Position numbers and translations under genes: made by a program. Below are positions 8,038-16,211 of a stretch of 57,941 bases of DNA, piece after piece. The notes under the pieces were generated by a model, which had not been told where the DNA came from, searched no databases, and saw only the letters and a program-made list of their open reading frames with translations. This stretch comes from Pseudomonadota bacterium (GTDB taxonomy: Bacteria; Pseudomonadota; Alphaproteobacteria; Rhizobiales; Rhizobiaceae): the NCBI GenBank assembly GCA_023416545.1, contig JAEZHO010000026.1, forward strand, positions 1 through 57,941, read 5' to 3'. Each line of letters starts with the position of its first letter. The first letter of the stretch is position 1.

Positions 8038-8532
8038 ATGGCCAAGGAAATCGAGCGGAAGTTTATCGTGAATAACGATGGCTGGCGCACTGAGGCGCGG
8101 TCGGTCCGCGCGTTCGTGCAGGCCTATGTCACCGCCCAGGAGGACAGGTCGCTGCGCGTGCGGCTGATCGACGACCGGCGCGCGACGCTGACCATCAAGA
8201 TCGGCCGGCAGATCATCAGCCGCGACGAGTTCGAATACGACATCCCCGTCGAGGACGCGCACGACCTGATCGGCAGCGCGCTCGGCATCGTGCTGGAGAA
8301 GACGCGCCACGAGGTGGAGCACGAAGGGTTCACCTGGGAGGTGGACGTCTATGCCGGGGTCTACCAGGGGCTCGTGGTGGCCGAAGTCGAGCTGGAGCAC
8401 GAGGACCAGCAGCCGCCGCTTCCGTCCTGGATCGGCAAGGAGGTGACCGGCGACCGGCGCTTCTCCAACCTGGTGATGGCGACCGAGGACCTGAGCGGAG
8501 AGCTTTGCCATGGCCTTTCGCATCCGGCCTGA
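8038..8532 (+). CDS. CYTH domain protein (inorganic triphosphatase-like)
   Basis: A 164-aa CYTH protein. The signature EIERKF (residues 4-9) opens the tunnel fold, followed by charged strands LRVRLIDDRRATLTIK, EFEYDIPVEDA and EVELEHEDQ, which supply the acidic and basic residues that bind triphosphate and metal. Bacterial members are tripolyphosphatases or adenylate cyclases; stand-alone short ones are usually triphosphatases. The ATG at 8038 is preferred over the one six bases earlier because EIERKF homologues begin MAKEIERKF. Its end overlaps the CHAD gene by 23 bases, so the two are coupled. In E. coli YgiF the same two domains are fused in one protein. Confidence 0.88.
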   Translation: MAKEIERKFIVNNDGWRTEARSVRAFVQAYVTAQEDRSLRVRLIDDRRATLTIKIGRQIISRDEFEYDIPVEDAHDLIGSALGIVLEKTRHEVEHEGFTWEVDVYAGVYQGLVVAEVELEHEDQQPPLPSWIGKEVTGDRRFSNLVMATEDLSGELCHGLSHPA

Positions 8533-9424
8533 CCGCCCGTTCACCGAGGAGTTCCGCTCCGTCGCCCGGCGGCAGTTGGAACAGGCGATCCATTTCCTGG
8601 AAGACCAGCCGAACGGGCCGCACGAGGCGATCCATGACGCCCGCAAAAAGTTCAAGCGGGTCCGTGCCCTCTACCGGCTGGTCCAGGCCGATGCCCGGGA
8701 GTTCCGGCACCGCGAGAACACGCGCATCCGCGACATGGCAAAGACCCTGTCGGTCGTGCGCGACGCCACGGCACTGGTCGAAACGGTCGACTACCTCGCT
8801 TCGGAGGCAACTTCACCGGACGAGATATCGGCGCTTTCCTTCGCCTCCAGGGCGCTGATCGAGCGGCGCGACCGGATTGCCGAGGAGGAAGCGGACCTGC
8901 CCGAGAAGATCGCCGCGGCGATCGGCATCTGCCGCGACGCAATCGCCGCGCTGGACGACCTCAAGCTCGACGACCGCCGCGGCAAGACCGCCCGGCGTCT
9001 CGCCAAGGCATGGCGCCGGCAGATGTCGCGGGCGGCGGCGGACCTTCTGGCCTGCGAGGAGGGCGGCGATACGGAAGCCTTCCACGACCTGCGGAAGGTC
9101 GGCCAGATCTACTGGATGCACCTCTCGCTTCTCTCCGACCTATGGCCCTCGGCCATGCGCGCCAAGCGGGCGGAAGCCAAGGCGCTGGTGGACATCCTCG
9201 GACACGAGCACGACCTTTCGGTGCTGACCCAGGTGGTGAACGAGAACCCGGACCTCTTCGGCGACAGCGACACCCTGGCGAGGCTGATCGGCGCGATCAT
9301 CGCCCGCCAGCAGGAACTGCGCCAGCGGGCGATCGACCAGGCCAGGCGCGTCTTTGCCGACGACGCCGATGCGGAAGCTTCGCGCATCGCGCTTCTCTGG
9401 CAGGAGGCAGCGTCGCGCCGGTAG
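8510..9424 (+). CDS. CHAD domain protein
   Basis: A 304-aa helical CHAD protein (conserved histidine alpha-helical domain), binding polyphosphate through conserved histidines and basic residues. The typical motif HEAIHDARKKFKRVRALYRL occurs near residues 39-58 and is repeated in a second half as AFHDLRKVGQIYWMHL and LVDILGHEHDLSVL. CHAD proteins are often found with CYTH phosphatases and polyphosphate granules, and here the gene starts inside the CYTH gene. The pair probably acts in polyphosphate or triphosphate turnover; this is inference from domain content. A 72-base gap separates it from trhO. Confidence 0.88.
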   Translation: MAFRIRPDRPFTEEFRSVARRQLEQAIHFLEDQPNGPHEAIHDARKKFKRVRALYRLVQADAREFRHRENTRIRDMAKTLSVVRDATALVETVDYLASEATSPDEISALSFASRALIERRDRIAEEEADLPEKIAAAIGICRDAIAALDDLKLDDRRGKTARRLAKAWRRQMSRAAADLLACEEGGDTEAFHDLRKVGQIYWMHLSLLSDLWPSAMRAKRAEAKALVDILGHEHDLSVLTQVVNENPDLFGDSDTLARLIGAIIARQQELRQRAIDQARRVFADDADAEASRIALLWQEAASRR

Positions 9425-9496
9425 CGGGACGGGGCGGCATCGCCGGCGACAGAAAGCGCGTTGCGTCCGCTCCCGTCTGGTAGTATTTCCCGCGCC

Positions 9497-10438
9497 ATGA
9501 CCGACAACACGACCATCGACCGTCCGGCAGCCGGCACCACCTGCGTGGCCGCGCTCTACCACTTCGCGAACTTTCCCCGCTACGAGGCGTTCCGCGACCC
9601 GCTGCAGGCGTTCTGCGACGAGAACGGCATCAAGGGCACGCTGCTGATTGCCCGCGAAGGCATCAACGGCACCGTTGCCGGAACGGACGAGGCGATCGCG
9701 CGGCTTCTCGCATACCTGCGCGCCCAGCCGGAATTCGCAGCGCTCGAGCACAAGGAAAGCCGCGCGTCGAAGATGCCCTTCCTGCGCATGAAGGTGCGCC
9801 TGAAGCGGGAGATCGTCACCATGGGCGTCGAGGATATCGACCCCAACAAGATCGTCGGCACCTATGTCGATCCGAAGGACTGGAACGCGCTGATATCCGA
9901 TCCGGACACGATCCTGATCGATACCCGCAACGACTACGAGACGGCGATCGGCGTCTTCAAGGGTGCGGTCGATCCGAAGACCAAGACCTTCCGCGAGTTT
10001 CCGGCCTGGGTGAAGAACAATCCCGGCCTGCACAACAAGCCGAAGATCGCCATGTACTGCACCGGCGGCATCCGCTGCGAAAAGGCGACCGCCTTCATGA
10101 AGGAACAGGGCTTCGAGGAGGTCTACCACCTCAAGGGCGGCATCCTGAAATACCTGGAGGAAGTGCCGGTCGAGGAAAGCCTCTGGGAAGGCGCCTGCTT
10201 CGTCTTCGACGAGCGGGTCTCGGTGGAACACGGCCTGAAGGAAGGCAACCACCGGCTCTGCCATGCCTGCCGCAACCCGATCACCGCCGAGGAAGTGACC
10301 TCCCCCTTCTACGAGGAAGGCGTTTCCTGCTCGCACTGCTACGAGACGCGGACGGAAGCCGACCGCGAGCGCTACCGCCAGCGGCAGCACCAGATCGCGC
10401 TCGCCAAAAAGCGCGGGCAAAAGCATATCGGCGGATAA
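9497..10438 (+). CDS. trhO: tRNA U34 hydroxylase TrhO (rhodanese family)
   Basis: A 313-aa protein of the YceA/TrhO family, which makes 5-hydroxyuridine at the wobble position of certain tRNAs using oxygen, a step towards cmo5U/mo5U. It has an N-terminal acylphosphatase-like domain (ALYHFANFPRYE to about residue 100), a rhodanese domain with active cysteine C188 in YCTGGIRCEK, and a cysteine-rich C-terminal zinc-finger-like tail (CHACRNP and CSHC). Length fits the family. The start at 9497 (MTDNTT) avoids a non-conserved 12-residue extension. It converges on the tetR gene. Confidence 0.92.
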   Translation: MTDNTTIDRPAAGTTCVAALYHFANFPRYEAFRDPLQAFCDENGIKGTLLIAREGINGTVAGTDEAIARLLAYLRAQPEFAALEHKESRASKMPFLRMKVRLKREIVTMGVEDIDPNKIVGTYVDPKDWNALISDPDTILIDTRNDYETAIGVFKGAVDPKTKTFREFPAWVKNNPGLHNKPKIAMYCTGGIRCEKATAFMKEQGFEEVYHLKGGILKYLEEVPVEESLWEGACFVFDERVSVEHGLKEGNHRLCHACRNPITAEEVTSPFYEEGVSCSHCYETRTEADRERYRQRQHQIALAKKRGQKHIGG

Positions 10439-10473
10439 GCAAGCCCCCCGGCATCCGCCAGGCCACGCGCCCG

Positions 10474-11076
10474 CTAGGCCGCTTTGCGCTCGCTCAGGAA
10501 TCCTTCCATCATGCAGCGGAATGCCTCCGTCGCGCGCGAAAGCACCTCTTCCGGATCCTTGCTCGCCGCGACCCAAAGCGCCGCGTTGAGGGCAGCACCA
10601 CTCATCAGCCGCGCCGCGGCCTCCGCATCGACCGGGCGCATCGTCCCCGCCTCGATCAGGCTACGCACCTTCTCCACGGTCGACTGAAGGCAGAGGTTCT
10701 GGCTCGGCCACTGCGAGGGATCGCCGAGGAACGCCGGCCCGTCCAGGAGCACGATGCGCTGCACCTCCGGCTCCAGCGCCATCCGGATATAGGCGGTCCC
10801 TTCCGCCAGAAGCCCCTCCCACTCCGTCGGCGCCGCGGACGCCGCATCTTTGGCGCGGGCTGCCATCTCCATGTCGATCGCATGAACGACGGCGGCCAGC
10901 AGGCCGCGCTTGTCCCCGAAATTATGGTAGAGCGCGCCGCGCGTGAGGCCGACCGCCGCCGTCAGGTCGTCCATCGAGGCTTCCGCATAGCCCTTTTCTG
11001 CAAAGGCCTTGCGGGCTGCTCCTATGAGCTTGGCCCTTGTCTCCTCCATCATTTCCAGGCGTGTTTTTCTCGCCAA
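10474..11076 (-). CDS. TetR family repressor, divergent from ridA
   Basis: A 200-aa TetR-type regulator. The DNA-binding helices occupy residues about 12-58 (LIGAARKAFAEKGYAEASMD then LTRGALYHNFGDKRGL), followed by a variable ligand domain. The start is a TTG at 11076 with a strong GGAGG site seven bases upstream; no upstream alternative fits. It lies head to head with ridA, and the 113-base gap holds three CATACG-type repeats, so autoregulation and control of ridA are likely. The ligand is unknown. A TTG start on a regulator fits low, autoregulated expression. Confidence 0.88.
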   Translation of the reverse strand: MARKTRLEMMEETRAKLIGAARKAFAEKGYAEASMDDLTAAVGLTRGALYHNFGDKRGLLAAVVHAIDMEMAARAKDAASAAPTEWEGLLAEGTAYIRMALEPEVQRIVLLDGPAFLGDPSQWPSQNLCLQSTVEKVRSLIEAGTMRPVDAEAAARLMSGAALNAALWVAASKDPEEVLSRATEAFRCMMEGFLSERKAA

Positions 11077-11094
11077 CCGACGACCTCCTCATTC

Positions 11095-11158
11095 ACATAC
11101 GACTTGCATGCCATTGACATACGCGTCGTATGCATTACGTTCACATACGCAACGTATA
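11095..11158. promoter_or_regulatory. Three operator-like repeats between tetR and ridA
   Basis: Three 15-base elements start at 11095 (CATACGACTTGCATG), 11118 (CATACGCGTCGTATG) and 11144 (CATACGCAACGTATA). The middle one is the best palindrome, CATACG-N3-CGTATG. Starts are 23 and 26 bases apart, so sites fall roughly on one DNA face two to two and a half turns apart. A TTGACA hexamer at 11114-11119 overlaps the middle element. This is the expected operator of the divergent TetR protein. Confidence 0.65.
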
Positions 11159-11189
11159 CGAACTTTTCTCCATTTGACAAGGATGACCG

Positions 11190-11600
11190 ATGTCAGACCG
11201 TGAAGCCATTTTTCCCTCCGAGCGCCAGGCGCTATATGAAGCGAATAAATATTCTGCCGCTATCAGGTCGGGAGACCTGCTGTTCGTGTCCGGCCAGGTC
11301 GGCAGCAGGCCCGACGGCTCGCCGGAACCCGACTTCGAAAAGCAGGTGCAGCTTGCCTTCGACAACCTCCGCGCCGTGCTCGCCGCCGCCGGCTGCACGC
11401 TCGACGACGTGGTCGACGTGACGACCTTCCATACCGACCCGGAAAAGCAGGTCGAGACGGTGATGGCCGTCCGGAGCCGGAACATCGGCGAGGCCCCCTA
11501 CCCGAACTGGACCGCGGTCGGCGTCAACTGGCTCGCCGGGTTCGACTTCGAGATCAAGGCGATCGCCCGCATCCCGTCCGCCGCGCGCCAAAGCGCATAA
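11190..11600 (+). CDS. RidA family protein (Rid/YjgF deaminase-like)
   Basis: A 136-aa RidA/YjgF/UK114-fold protein. Canonical members hydrolyse reactive enamine/imine intermediates released by PLP enzymes. The family features LLFVSGQVG, a central NLRAVLAAAGCTLDDVV and the C-terminal FEIKAIARIP are clear. The arginine that binds carboxylate in archetypal RidA normally sits in an R(N/S)…Y(P) context; here RNIGEAPYPNWTAVGV is followed by a C-terminus lacking the usual IEIEA(V)A, so it may belong to a Rid subfamily with a different substrate. AAGGA precedes the ATG. Regulation by the divergent TetR protein is likely. Confidence 0.88.
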   Translation: MSDREAIFPSERQALYEANKYSAAIRSGDLLFVSGQVGSRPDGSPEPDFEKQVQLAFDNLRAVLAAAGCTLDDVVDVTTFHTDPEKQVETVMAVRSRNIGEAPYPNWTAVGVNWLAGFDFEIKAIARIPSAARQSA

Positions 11601-11617
11601 GGCACATAGGCGCATAA

Positions 11618-11650
11618 TGAAAAAGCCCGCCGGCGAGGCCGGCGGGCTCG
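11618..11650 (-). terminator. Rho-independent terminator of metQ
   Basis: AGCCCGCCGGC and GCCGGCGGGCT form an 11-bp GC-rich stem (11624-11647) with a short loop. On the minus strand it is followed by six T residues, so it terminates the leftward metNIQ transcript; A residues on the other side make it partly useful for ridA too. Confidence 0.9.
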
Positions 11651-11670
11651 TTCAGTCAGGCAAGGCCTGC

Positions 11671-12450
11671 TTACCAGGACGGGATGACCGCGCCCTTGTA
11701 TTCATCGTTGATGTAGGCCTTCACGCTGTCGTCGTGATAGGCCTCGATCAGCGTCTTGACCCACGGCGCGTCCTTGTCTTCCGTGCGGACGGCGATGACG
11801 TTCGCATACGGGCTTTCCTTGCCTTCGATGGCGATGGAATCCGTGTTGGGGTTGAGGCCGGCATCCAGCGCGTAGTTGGTGTTGATGACCGACGCATCCG
11901 TGTCGTCCAGCGAACGCGGCAGCTGCGCAGCATCGAGCTCGGCGAACTGGATGTTCTTCGGGTTTTCCACGACGTCGGCCGGGGTCGCCTTGAGGCCGAT
12001 TTCCGGCTTCAGCTTGATCAGGCCGTTGGCCTGGAGCACGAGAAGCGCGCGGCCGCCATTGGTCGGATCGTTCGGGATGCCGACGGTTGCGCCGTCGGCC
12101 AGTTCGTCGAGGCTCTTCACCTTCTTGGAATAGACGCCCATCGGGGTGGTGATGGTCTTGGCGACGCTTTCGATCTTGAAGCCGCGGTCGGCGATCTGGT
12201 TGTCGAGATAGGGCTGGTGCTGGAAGGAGTTGGCGTTCAGGTCGCCGTCATTCAGCGCCTGGTTCGGCACGACATAGTCGGAGAACTCGACGATATCGAT
12301 GTTGAGCCCCTTGCCGGCGGCGACTTCCTTGACCTTTTCCATGATCTCGGCGTGTTCGCCGACGGAGACGCCGACCTTGATGTCTTCGGCGAGAGCCGTG
12401 CCGGCGGAAAGAGCGGCCGCGAATGCGGCGAGGAGAGCGAGTTTCTTCAT
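11671..12450 (-). CDS. metQ: Methionine ABC transporter, substrate-binding protein
   Basis: A 259-aa periplasmic binding protein of the NlpA/MetQ family that captures methionine for the MetNI importer. The start at 12450 gives a signal peptide (MKKLALLAAFAAALSAGTAL) with cleavage near ALAED. There is no lipobox cysteine, so it is a soluble periplasmic protein rather than a lipoprotein as in E. coli. Mature motifs include FSDYVVPNQALNDGDLNANS, FQHQPYL and GIPNDPTNGGRALL. It is the last gene of metN-metI-metQ, 31 bases after metI, and is followed by a strong terminator. Confidence 0.95.
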   Translation of the reverse strand: MKKLALLAAFAAALSAGTALAEDIKVGVSVGEHAEIMEKVKEVAAGKGLNIDIVEFSDYVVPNQALNDGDLNANSFQHQPYLDNQIADRGFKIESVAKTITTPMGVYSKKVKSLDELADGATVGIPNDPTNGGRALLVLQANGLIKLKPEIGLKATPADVVENPKNIQFAELDAAQLPRSLDDTDASVINTNYALDAGLNPNTDSIAIEGKESPYANVIAVRTEDKDAPWVKTLIEAYHDDSVKAYINDEYKGAVIPSW

Positions 12451-12481
12451 CTGGTAACTCCTTTGCTTGGGAAGAGGACTG

Positions 12482-13150
12482 TCAGTTCTTGCGGGTACGC
12501 TTGTCGAAGCGGCGGGCGAGCGCATCGCCGGCGCTCTGGATCGCCTGCACCAGCACGATCAGCACGACGACGACGGCCAGCATCACCTCGGGCATGAAGC
12601 GCTGGTAGCCGTAGCGGATGCCGAGATCGCCGAGGCCGCCGCCGCCGACGGCACCGACCATGGCGGAGTAGCCGACGAGGCTGACGAGCGTCAGCGTCAG
12701 GGCGAGCACGATGCTCGGCAGCGCCTCGGGCAGAAGCACCTTGGTGACGATCTGCACCGGTGTGGCGCCCATCGCGCGCGCGGCCTCGATCAGCCCCTTG
12801 TCCACCTCGCGGATCGACGCCTCGATCAGCCGCGCGATGAACGGGATGGTGGCAATCGTCAGCGGCACGATTGCGGCCGTCGTGCCGATCGAAGTGCCGG
12901 CGATCATCCGGGTGAAGGGAATGATCGCGACCACGAGGATGATGAACGGGGTCGAGCGGGTGGCGTTCACGATCGCTCCGACGATCCGGTTGACGAGCGG
13001 TGCGGGGAAGAGTTCGCCGCGGTTGCTGGTCGCCAGGAAGACGCCGATCGGCAGGCCGATGAGCGTGCCGACAAGCCCGGAAACGATCACCATCTGTGCC
13101 GTCTGCAGCAGCGATTTCCACAGGAGTGCGATGAGAATGTCAGGCGCCAT
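12482..13150 (-). CDS. metI: Methionine ABC transporter, permease
   Basis: A 222-aa inner-membrane permease with five hydrophobic helices. The ATPase-coupling EAA loop reads EAARAMGATPVQIVTKVLLP, and the family segment TRSTPFIILVVAIIPFTR is present. It forms the channel for methionine with MetN. Its start at 13150 overlaps the end of metN by 11 bases, so the genes are translationally coupled. Length is normal for MetI. Confidence 0.95.
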   Translation of the reverse strand: MAPDILIALLWKSLLQTAQMVIVSGLVGTLIGLPIGVFLATSNRGELFPAPLVNRIVGAIVNATRSTPFIILVVAIIPFTRMIAGTSIGTTAAIVPLTIATIPFIARLIEASIREVDKGLIEAARAMGATPVQIVTKVLLPEALPSIVLALTLTLVSLVGYSAMVGAVGGGGLGDLGIRYGYQRFMPEVMLAVVVVLIVLVQAIQSAGDALARRFDKRTRKN

Positions 13151-14225
13151 AACCGAGCACCTCCGTGGCCAGGCCGGTTTCAGCGTAGAAGCGCGCGGCA
13201 CGTTCCAGGGTCGCCGGATCGGCCGGATAGGAAACCACCAGCGAGCCGTAAGGTTCGCCGGCAATCTCGTCGATCGCGCCGGCAAGGATGTTCACGTCGG
13301 GACCGATCTCGGCGACGAGGCGCGCCGTCAGCGGCTGGAAGGCGGTTTCGCCGAAGAATATCAGCCGCACCAGCGCACGGTCTCCCGGCCCCGGTTCCTG
13401 CTTCAGGTCCGGACCGATCCATTCCGGCAGCTTGGCGCCGACGGCCGCCGAAAGCAGCGCCCGCGTGGTCTCGTGCTTCGGCGTCGTGAAGACCTCGAAG
13501 GTGCGGCCGTGCTCGACGATCTGGCCCCTGTCGATCACCGCGACCTGTGAGGCGATCGTCTTCACCACTTCCATTTCATGAGTGATGAGGAGAACGGTAA
13601 GGCCGAGATCCCTGTTGATGGTCTTCAGGAGCGCCAGGATCGACTGCGTCGTCTCCGGGTCGAGCGCCGACGTCGCCTCGTCGGAGAGGAGGAGCTTCGG
13701 CTCGGTGGCGAGCGCCCGGGCAATGCCGATGCGCTGCTTCTGGCCGCCCGATAGCTCCGCCGGATAGCGGCCAGCCTTGTCGCCGAGGCCGACCAGATCG
13801 AGGAGCGGCGTGACCCGGTCGCGGATCGCCTGGCGGTCTACGCCGGCGATTTCCAGCGGCAGCGCGACATTGTCGAACGCGGTCCGCGAGGAAAGCAGGT
13901 TGAAGTGCTGGAAGATCATGCCGACCTGGCGGCGCAGGTCGCGAAGCCCGCCTTCGCCCAGGCCGCCGACCTCCACGCCATCCACGACTACGCGGCCCGA
14001 CGTTGCCTTCTCGAGCCCGTTGACGAGACGGATCAGCGTCGACTTGCCGGCGCCGGAACGGCCGATGATGCCGGTGATGCCGCCGCGCGGCACGGTGAGG
14101 TCGACGCCGTCGAGCGCCGTGAAGGCAGGCTGCGAGCCGGTTCCCCCGAAGCGCTTGGTGACGGCCTCGAAGGCCACCATGGCCTCCGGTCGGGCAGCCT
14201 CGTTCAGGACGGAGACATCACTCAT
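13140..14225 (-). CDS. metN: Methionine ABC transporter, ATPase
   Basis: A 361-aa ATPase. It has Walker A GRSGAGKST (about residues 54-62), signature ELSGGQKQRIGIARAL, a Walker B LLLSDEATSALD and the switch histidine in LLITHEMEVV. The C-terminal ~85 residues form the NIL domain that binds cytoplasmic methionine and shuts transport down (trans-inhibition). Its ribosome site GGAGG is caught in a small hairpin and its ATG overlaps the stop of a 16-codon upstream ORF, suggesting coupled initiation. First gene of metNIQ. Confidence 0.95.
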   Translation of the reverse strand: MSDVSVLNEAARPEAMVAFEAVTKRFGGTGSQPAFTALDGVDLTVPRGGITGIIGRSGAGKSTLIRLVNGLEKATSGRVVVDGVEVGGLGEGGLRDLRRQVGMIFQHFNLLSSRTAFDNVALPLEIAGVDRQAIRDRVTPLLDLVGLGDKAGRYPAELSGGQKQRIGIARALATEPKLLLSDEATSALDPETTQSILALLKTINRDLGLTVLLITHEMEVVKTIASQVAVIDRGQIVEHGRTFEVFTTPKHETTRALLSAAVGAKLPEWIGPDLKQEPGPGDRALVRLIFFGETAFQPLTARLVAEIGPDVNILAGAIDEIAGEPYGSLVVSYPADPATLERAARFYAETGLATEVLGYGA

Positions 14226-14272
14226 CGGATACCTCCGGAGGAGGCGTCACGCGGACTGTGGGGACGGTTCAT
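14222..14272 (-). CDS. Possible 16-aa upstream ORF coupled to metN
   Basis: On the minus strand an ATG at 14272, preceded by an AGAGAAG ribosome site, opens a 16-codon frame (MNRPHSPRDASSGGIR). Its TGA overlaps the metN ATG as ATGA. Within it CCTCC (14240-14244 complement) and GGAGG (14232-14236 complement) pair around a 3-base loop, hiding the metN ribosome site. Translation of the short frame would open that hairpin. No methionine cluster is present, so it is not a classical attenuator peptide. Confidence 0.4.
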   Translation of the reverse strand: MNRPHSPRDASSGGIR

Positions 14273-14365
14273 GGACTTCTCTTTGGTGAATGCCGCAACA
14301 GCGGAAAAGACGAGCGTATGACGAAGGCCTCAGCCCCGCTCACACATTCGGACGGTCGGGCGTCC

Positions 14366-14394
14366 CTCTAGCATCTTTGCTTTCACCTTATCAA
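14366..14394 (-). promoter_or_regulatory. Candidate promoter of metNIQ
   Basis: On the minus strand TTGATA (14389-14394) and CTAGAG (14366-14371) are 17 bases apart, close to the rhizobial consensus CTTGAC-N17-CTATAT. Initiation near 14359 gives a leader of about 135 nt before metN, covering the short upstream ORF. Confidence 0.5.
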
Positions 14395-14405
14395 ATCCAT
14401 TGCGG

Positions 14406-14423
14406 GGATCGGTTTGCCGATCC
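14406..14423. repeat. Perfect 7-bp inverted repeat upstream of metN promoter
   Basis: GGATCGG-TTTG-CCGATCC lies 12 bases upstream of the candidate metN -35 element, a position suited to an activator or repressor site. No T-run follows. The remaining part of this 374-base gap (14226-14599) shows no gene I would defend. Confidence 0.4.
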
Positions 14424-14599
14424 GACGATCCGCTTATGGCACCACAACCTCATGCCTGCCGAGACACGCGTTTTCCAATCTTCGCAGGGTTGGGGAAAAA
14501 CCATGCTCACGGGCAGACGGCGGGGAGCGCGCCGCAGACAGGCCGCAGGCACGCAGGCGCCCTGGAAACCGGCGCTCTCTCTCAGGCCCGTCGGACGGT

Positions 14600-15979
14600 T
14601 CAGGAACCCGCCTTGTAATTTCCCTTGGGAAACTCGGACGCCAGCGCGCGGTACCACTTGCCGCTCTTCTTGACGGTGCGGACCTGCGTCTCGTAGTCCA
14701 CGTGAACGAGGCCGAAGCGCATCTGGTAGCCTTTCGCCCACTCGAAATTGTCCATCAGGCTCCAGGCGAAATAGCCGCGCAGCGGCACCCCGTCGCCGAT
14801 CAGGTCCGCGCAGACCGAGAGGTGCTCGGCGTAATAGTCGAGCCGGGGCTGGTCATCGACCTCCCCGTCCGCGCCGACGCCCATGTTGTAGGCGGCGCCG
14901 TTCTCGGTGATGTACATTTCCGGCAGGTCGTAGCGACGGTAGAGGTCCTCCACCAGCAACTTGAGCCCCGGCGGGTAGATTTCCCAGCCGATATCGGTCC
15001 GGTCCTCGCTCGCGGGCGGGGCATCCACGGTCCAGGGGAACTCGCCCTCCCGCGTGGCGTCATCGGCGACGCGCATCGGCGTGTAATAGTTGAGCCCCCA
15101 CCAGTCGAGCTTGCGGCCGATCGTTTCGAGATCGCCGTCCTCGACCTTCGGCATCCGGTCCCCGAGCGCATCGAGAAGCGCCGGCGGATATTCGCGCTTG
15201 AACACGGGCCCGAAGAAGGCGCCGTTGTGGAAGTCGAAGGCACGCTCGGCGGCCGCCTCGTCCGCCGCACTGCCGGAGCCCGCGATCACGGAATGGGCGT
15301 TGAGCACGAGGCCCACCGGCACGGAAGGGCTGATCTCGCGAATGGCCTCGACGCCGAGCCCGTGGGCGAGATTGGTATAGTGCATGGCATGCAGCGCAGC
15401 TTCCATGTTGCGCTCGCCGGGCGCATGCTCGCCGTAGAGGTGGCTCAGCCATACCGAGCACCACGGCTCGTTGAAGGTCGCAACCGCATCCAGCCGGTCG
15501 CCGAGCCTTGCCATCACCACCCGGGCATAGCGCTGGAACGCGTAGGCCGTCGAGCGCGCGGTCCAGCCGCCGTCCCCCATCAGCGCCAGCGGCAGGTCCC
15601 AGTGGTAGAGGGTGGCGAAGGTCCGGATGCCGCGCCCCCTGCAGCCGTCGACGAGACGTTCGTAGAAGTCGAGCCCCTTCTCGTTCACCCGTCCGACGCC
15701 TTCCGGAATGATTCGCGGCCAGGCGATGGAGAAGCGGTAGGCCGAAACGCCCATCTCCTTGATGAGGTCGAGATCGGCGTCCAGCCGGTGATAGTGGTCG
15801 CAGGCAACATCGCCGTTGTCGCGGTTGTGGACCCGGCCGGGCATGTTGGAGAAGGCATCCCATATGGATGGCTTGCGCCCATCCTCCTTCGTCGCCCCCT
15901 CGATCTGGAAGGAGGCGGTGGCGACGCCGAAGGTGAAGTCGCCGGGAAAACGGGAAGCCAGGATCTTGGGGTCGGTCAT
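14600..15979 (-). CDS. bglA: Beta-glucosidase, glycoside hydrolase family 1
   Basis: A 459-aa GH1 retaining beta-glucosidase. The acid/base Glu171 sits in ATFNEPWC and the nucleophile Glu359 in MYITENGAAY. The N-terminus FPGDFTFGVATASFQIEGA and the aglycone-side motifs SIAWPRIIPEG and YHWDLPLAL are standard. There is no signal peptide, so it acts in the cytoplasm on imported disaccharides such as cellobiose. Length is normal. It stands alone, transcribed leftward, with a 232-base gap to the divergent HTH gene. The gene name follows common rhizobial usage. Confidence 0.93.
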   Translation of the reverse strand: MTDPKILASRFPGDFTFGVATASFQIEGATKEDGRKPSIWDAFSNMPGRVHNRDNGDVACDHYHRLDADLDLIKEMGVSAYRFSIAWPRIIPEGVGRVNEKGLDFYERLVDGCRGRGIRTFATLYHWDLPLALMGDGGWTARSTAYAFQRYARVVMARLGDRLDAVATFNEPWCSVWLSHLYGEHAPGERNMEAALHAMHYTNLAHGLGVEAIREISPSVPVGLVLNAHSVIAGSGSAADEAAAERAFDFHNGAFFGPVFKREYPPALLDALGDRMPKVEDGDLETIGRKLDWWGLNYYTPMRVADDATREGEFPWTVDAPPASEDRTDIGWEIYPPGLKLLVEDLYRRYDLPEMYITENGAAYNMGVGADGEVDDQPRLDYYAEHLSVCADLIGDGVPLRGYFAWSLMDNFEWAKGYQMRFGLVHVDYETQVRTVKKSGKWYRALASEFPKGNYKAGS

Positions 15980-16211
15980 GGGAGCTGCGCCAGTGTAGTT
16001 GGTGACTATGCCGGCGATTTATGGGACGCGGGGACGGTTGTACAGGCAAAACTGTAACGTTGCAGTCTCCCTGTCCTCTTGTTTGCAGCTTGGGAACGAT
16101 GAAACACATGCTGCCCGTTTAGTTTTTTCGGACGGAGCGGGTGTTCCTCCTTTTTGTGGGCAGTCACGCGGAATATGACCGCATCGATGTTGCGGGATTG
16201 TGAGGTTGCAG

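Noticed and set aside
14330..14400. SAM-II riboswitch-like pieces upstream of metN (ATTTGAT, ATGCTAGAGGGA on the minus strand)
   Set aside because: The fragments resemble parts of the SAM-II consensus, but the GUUAA segment and the first stem cannot be formed. The same bases fit a TTGATA-N17-CTAGAG promoter better.
14391..14741. A 116-codon minus-strand frame between metN and the beta-glucosidase
   Set aside because: It overlaps the beta-glucosidase end in another frame, is arginine-rich without domain content and lacks a ribosome site.
15980..16211. Possible HigB toxin gene next to the HigA-like gene
   Set aside because: No frame of toxin length or RelE-like content exists in the gap or overlapping it.
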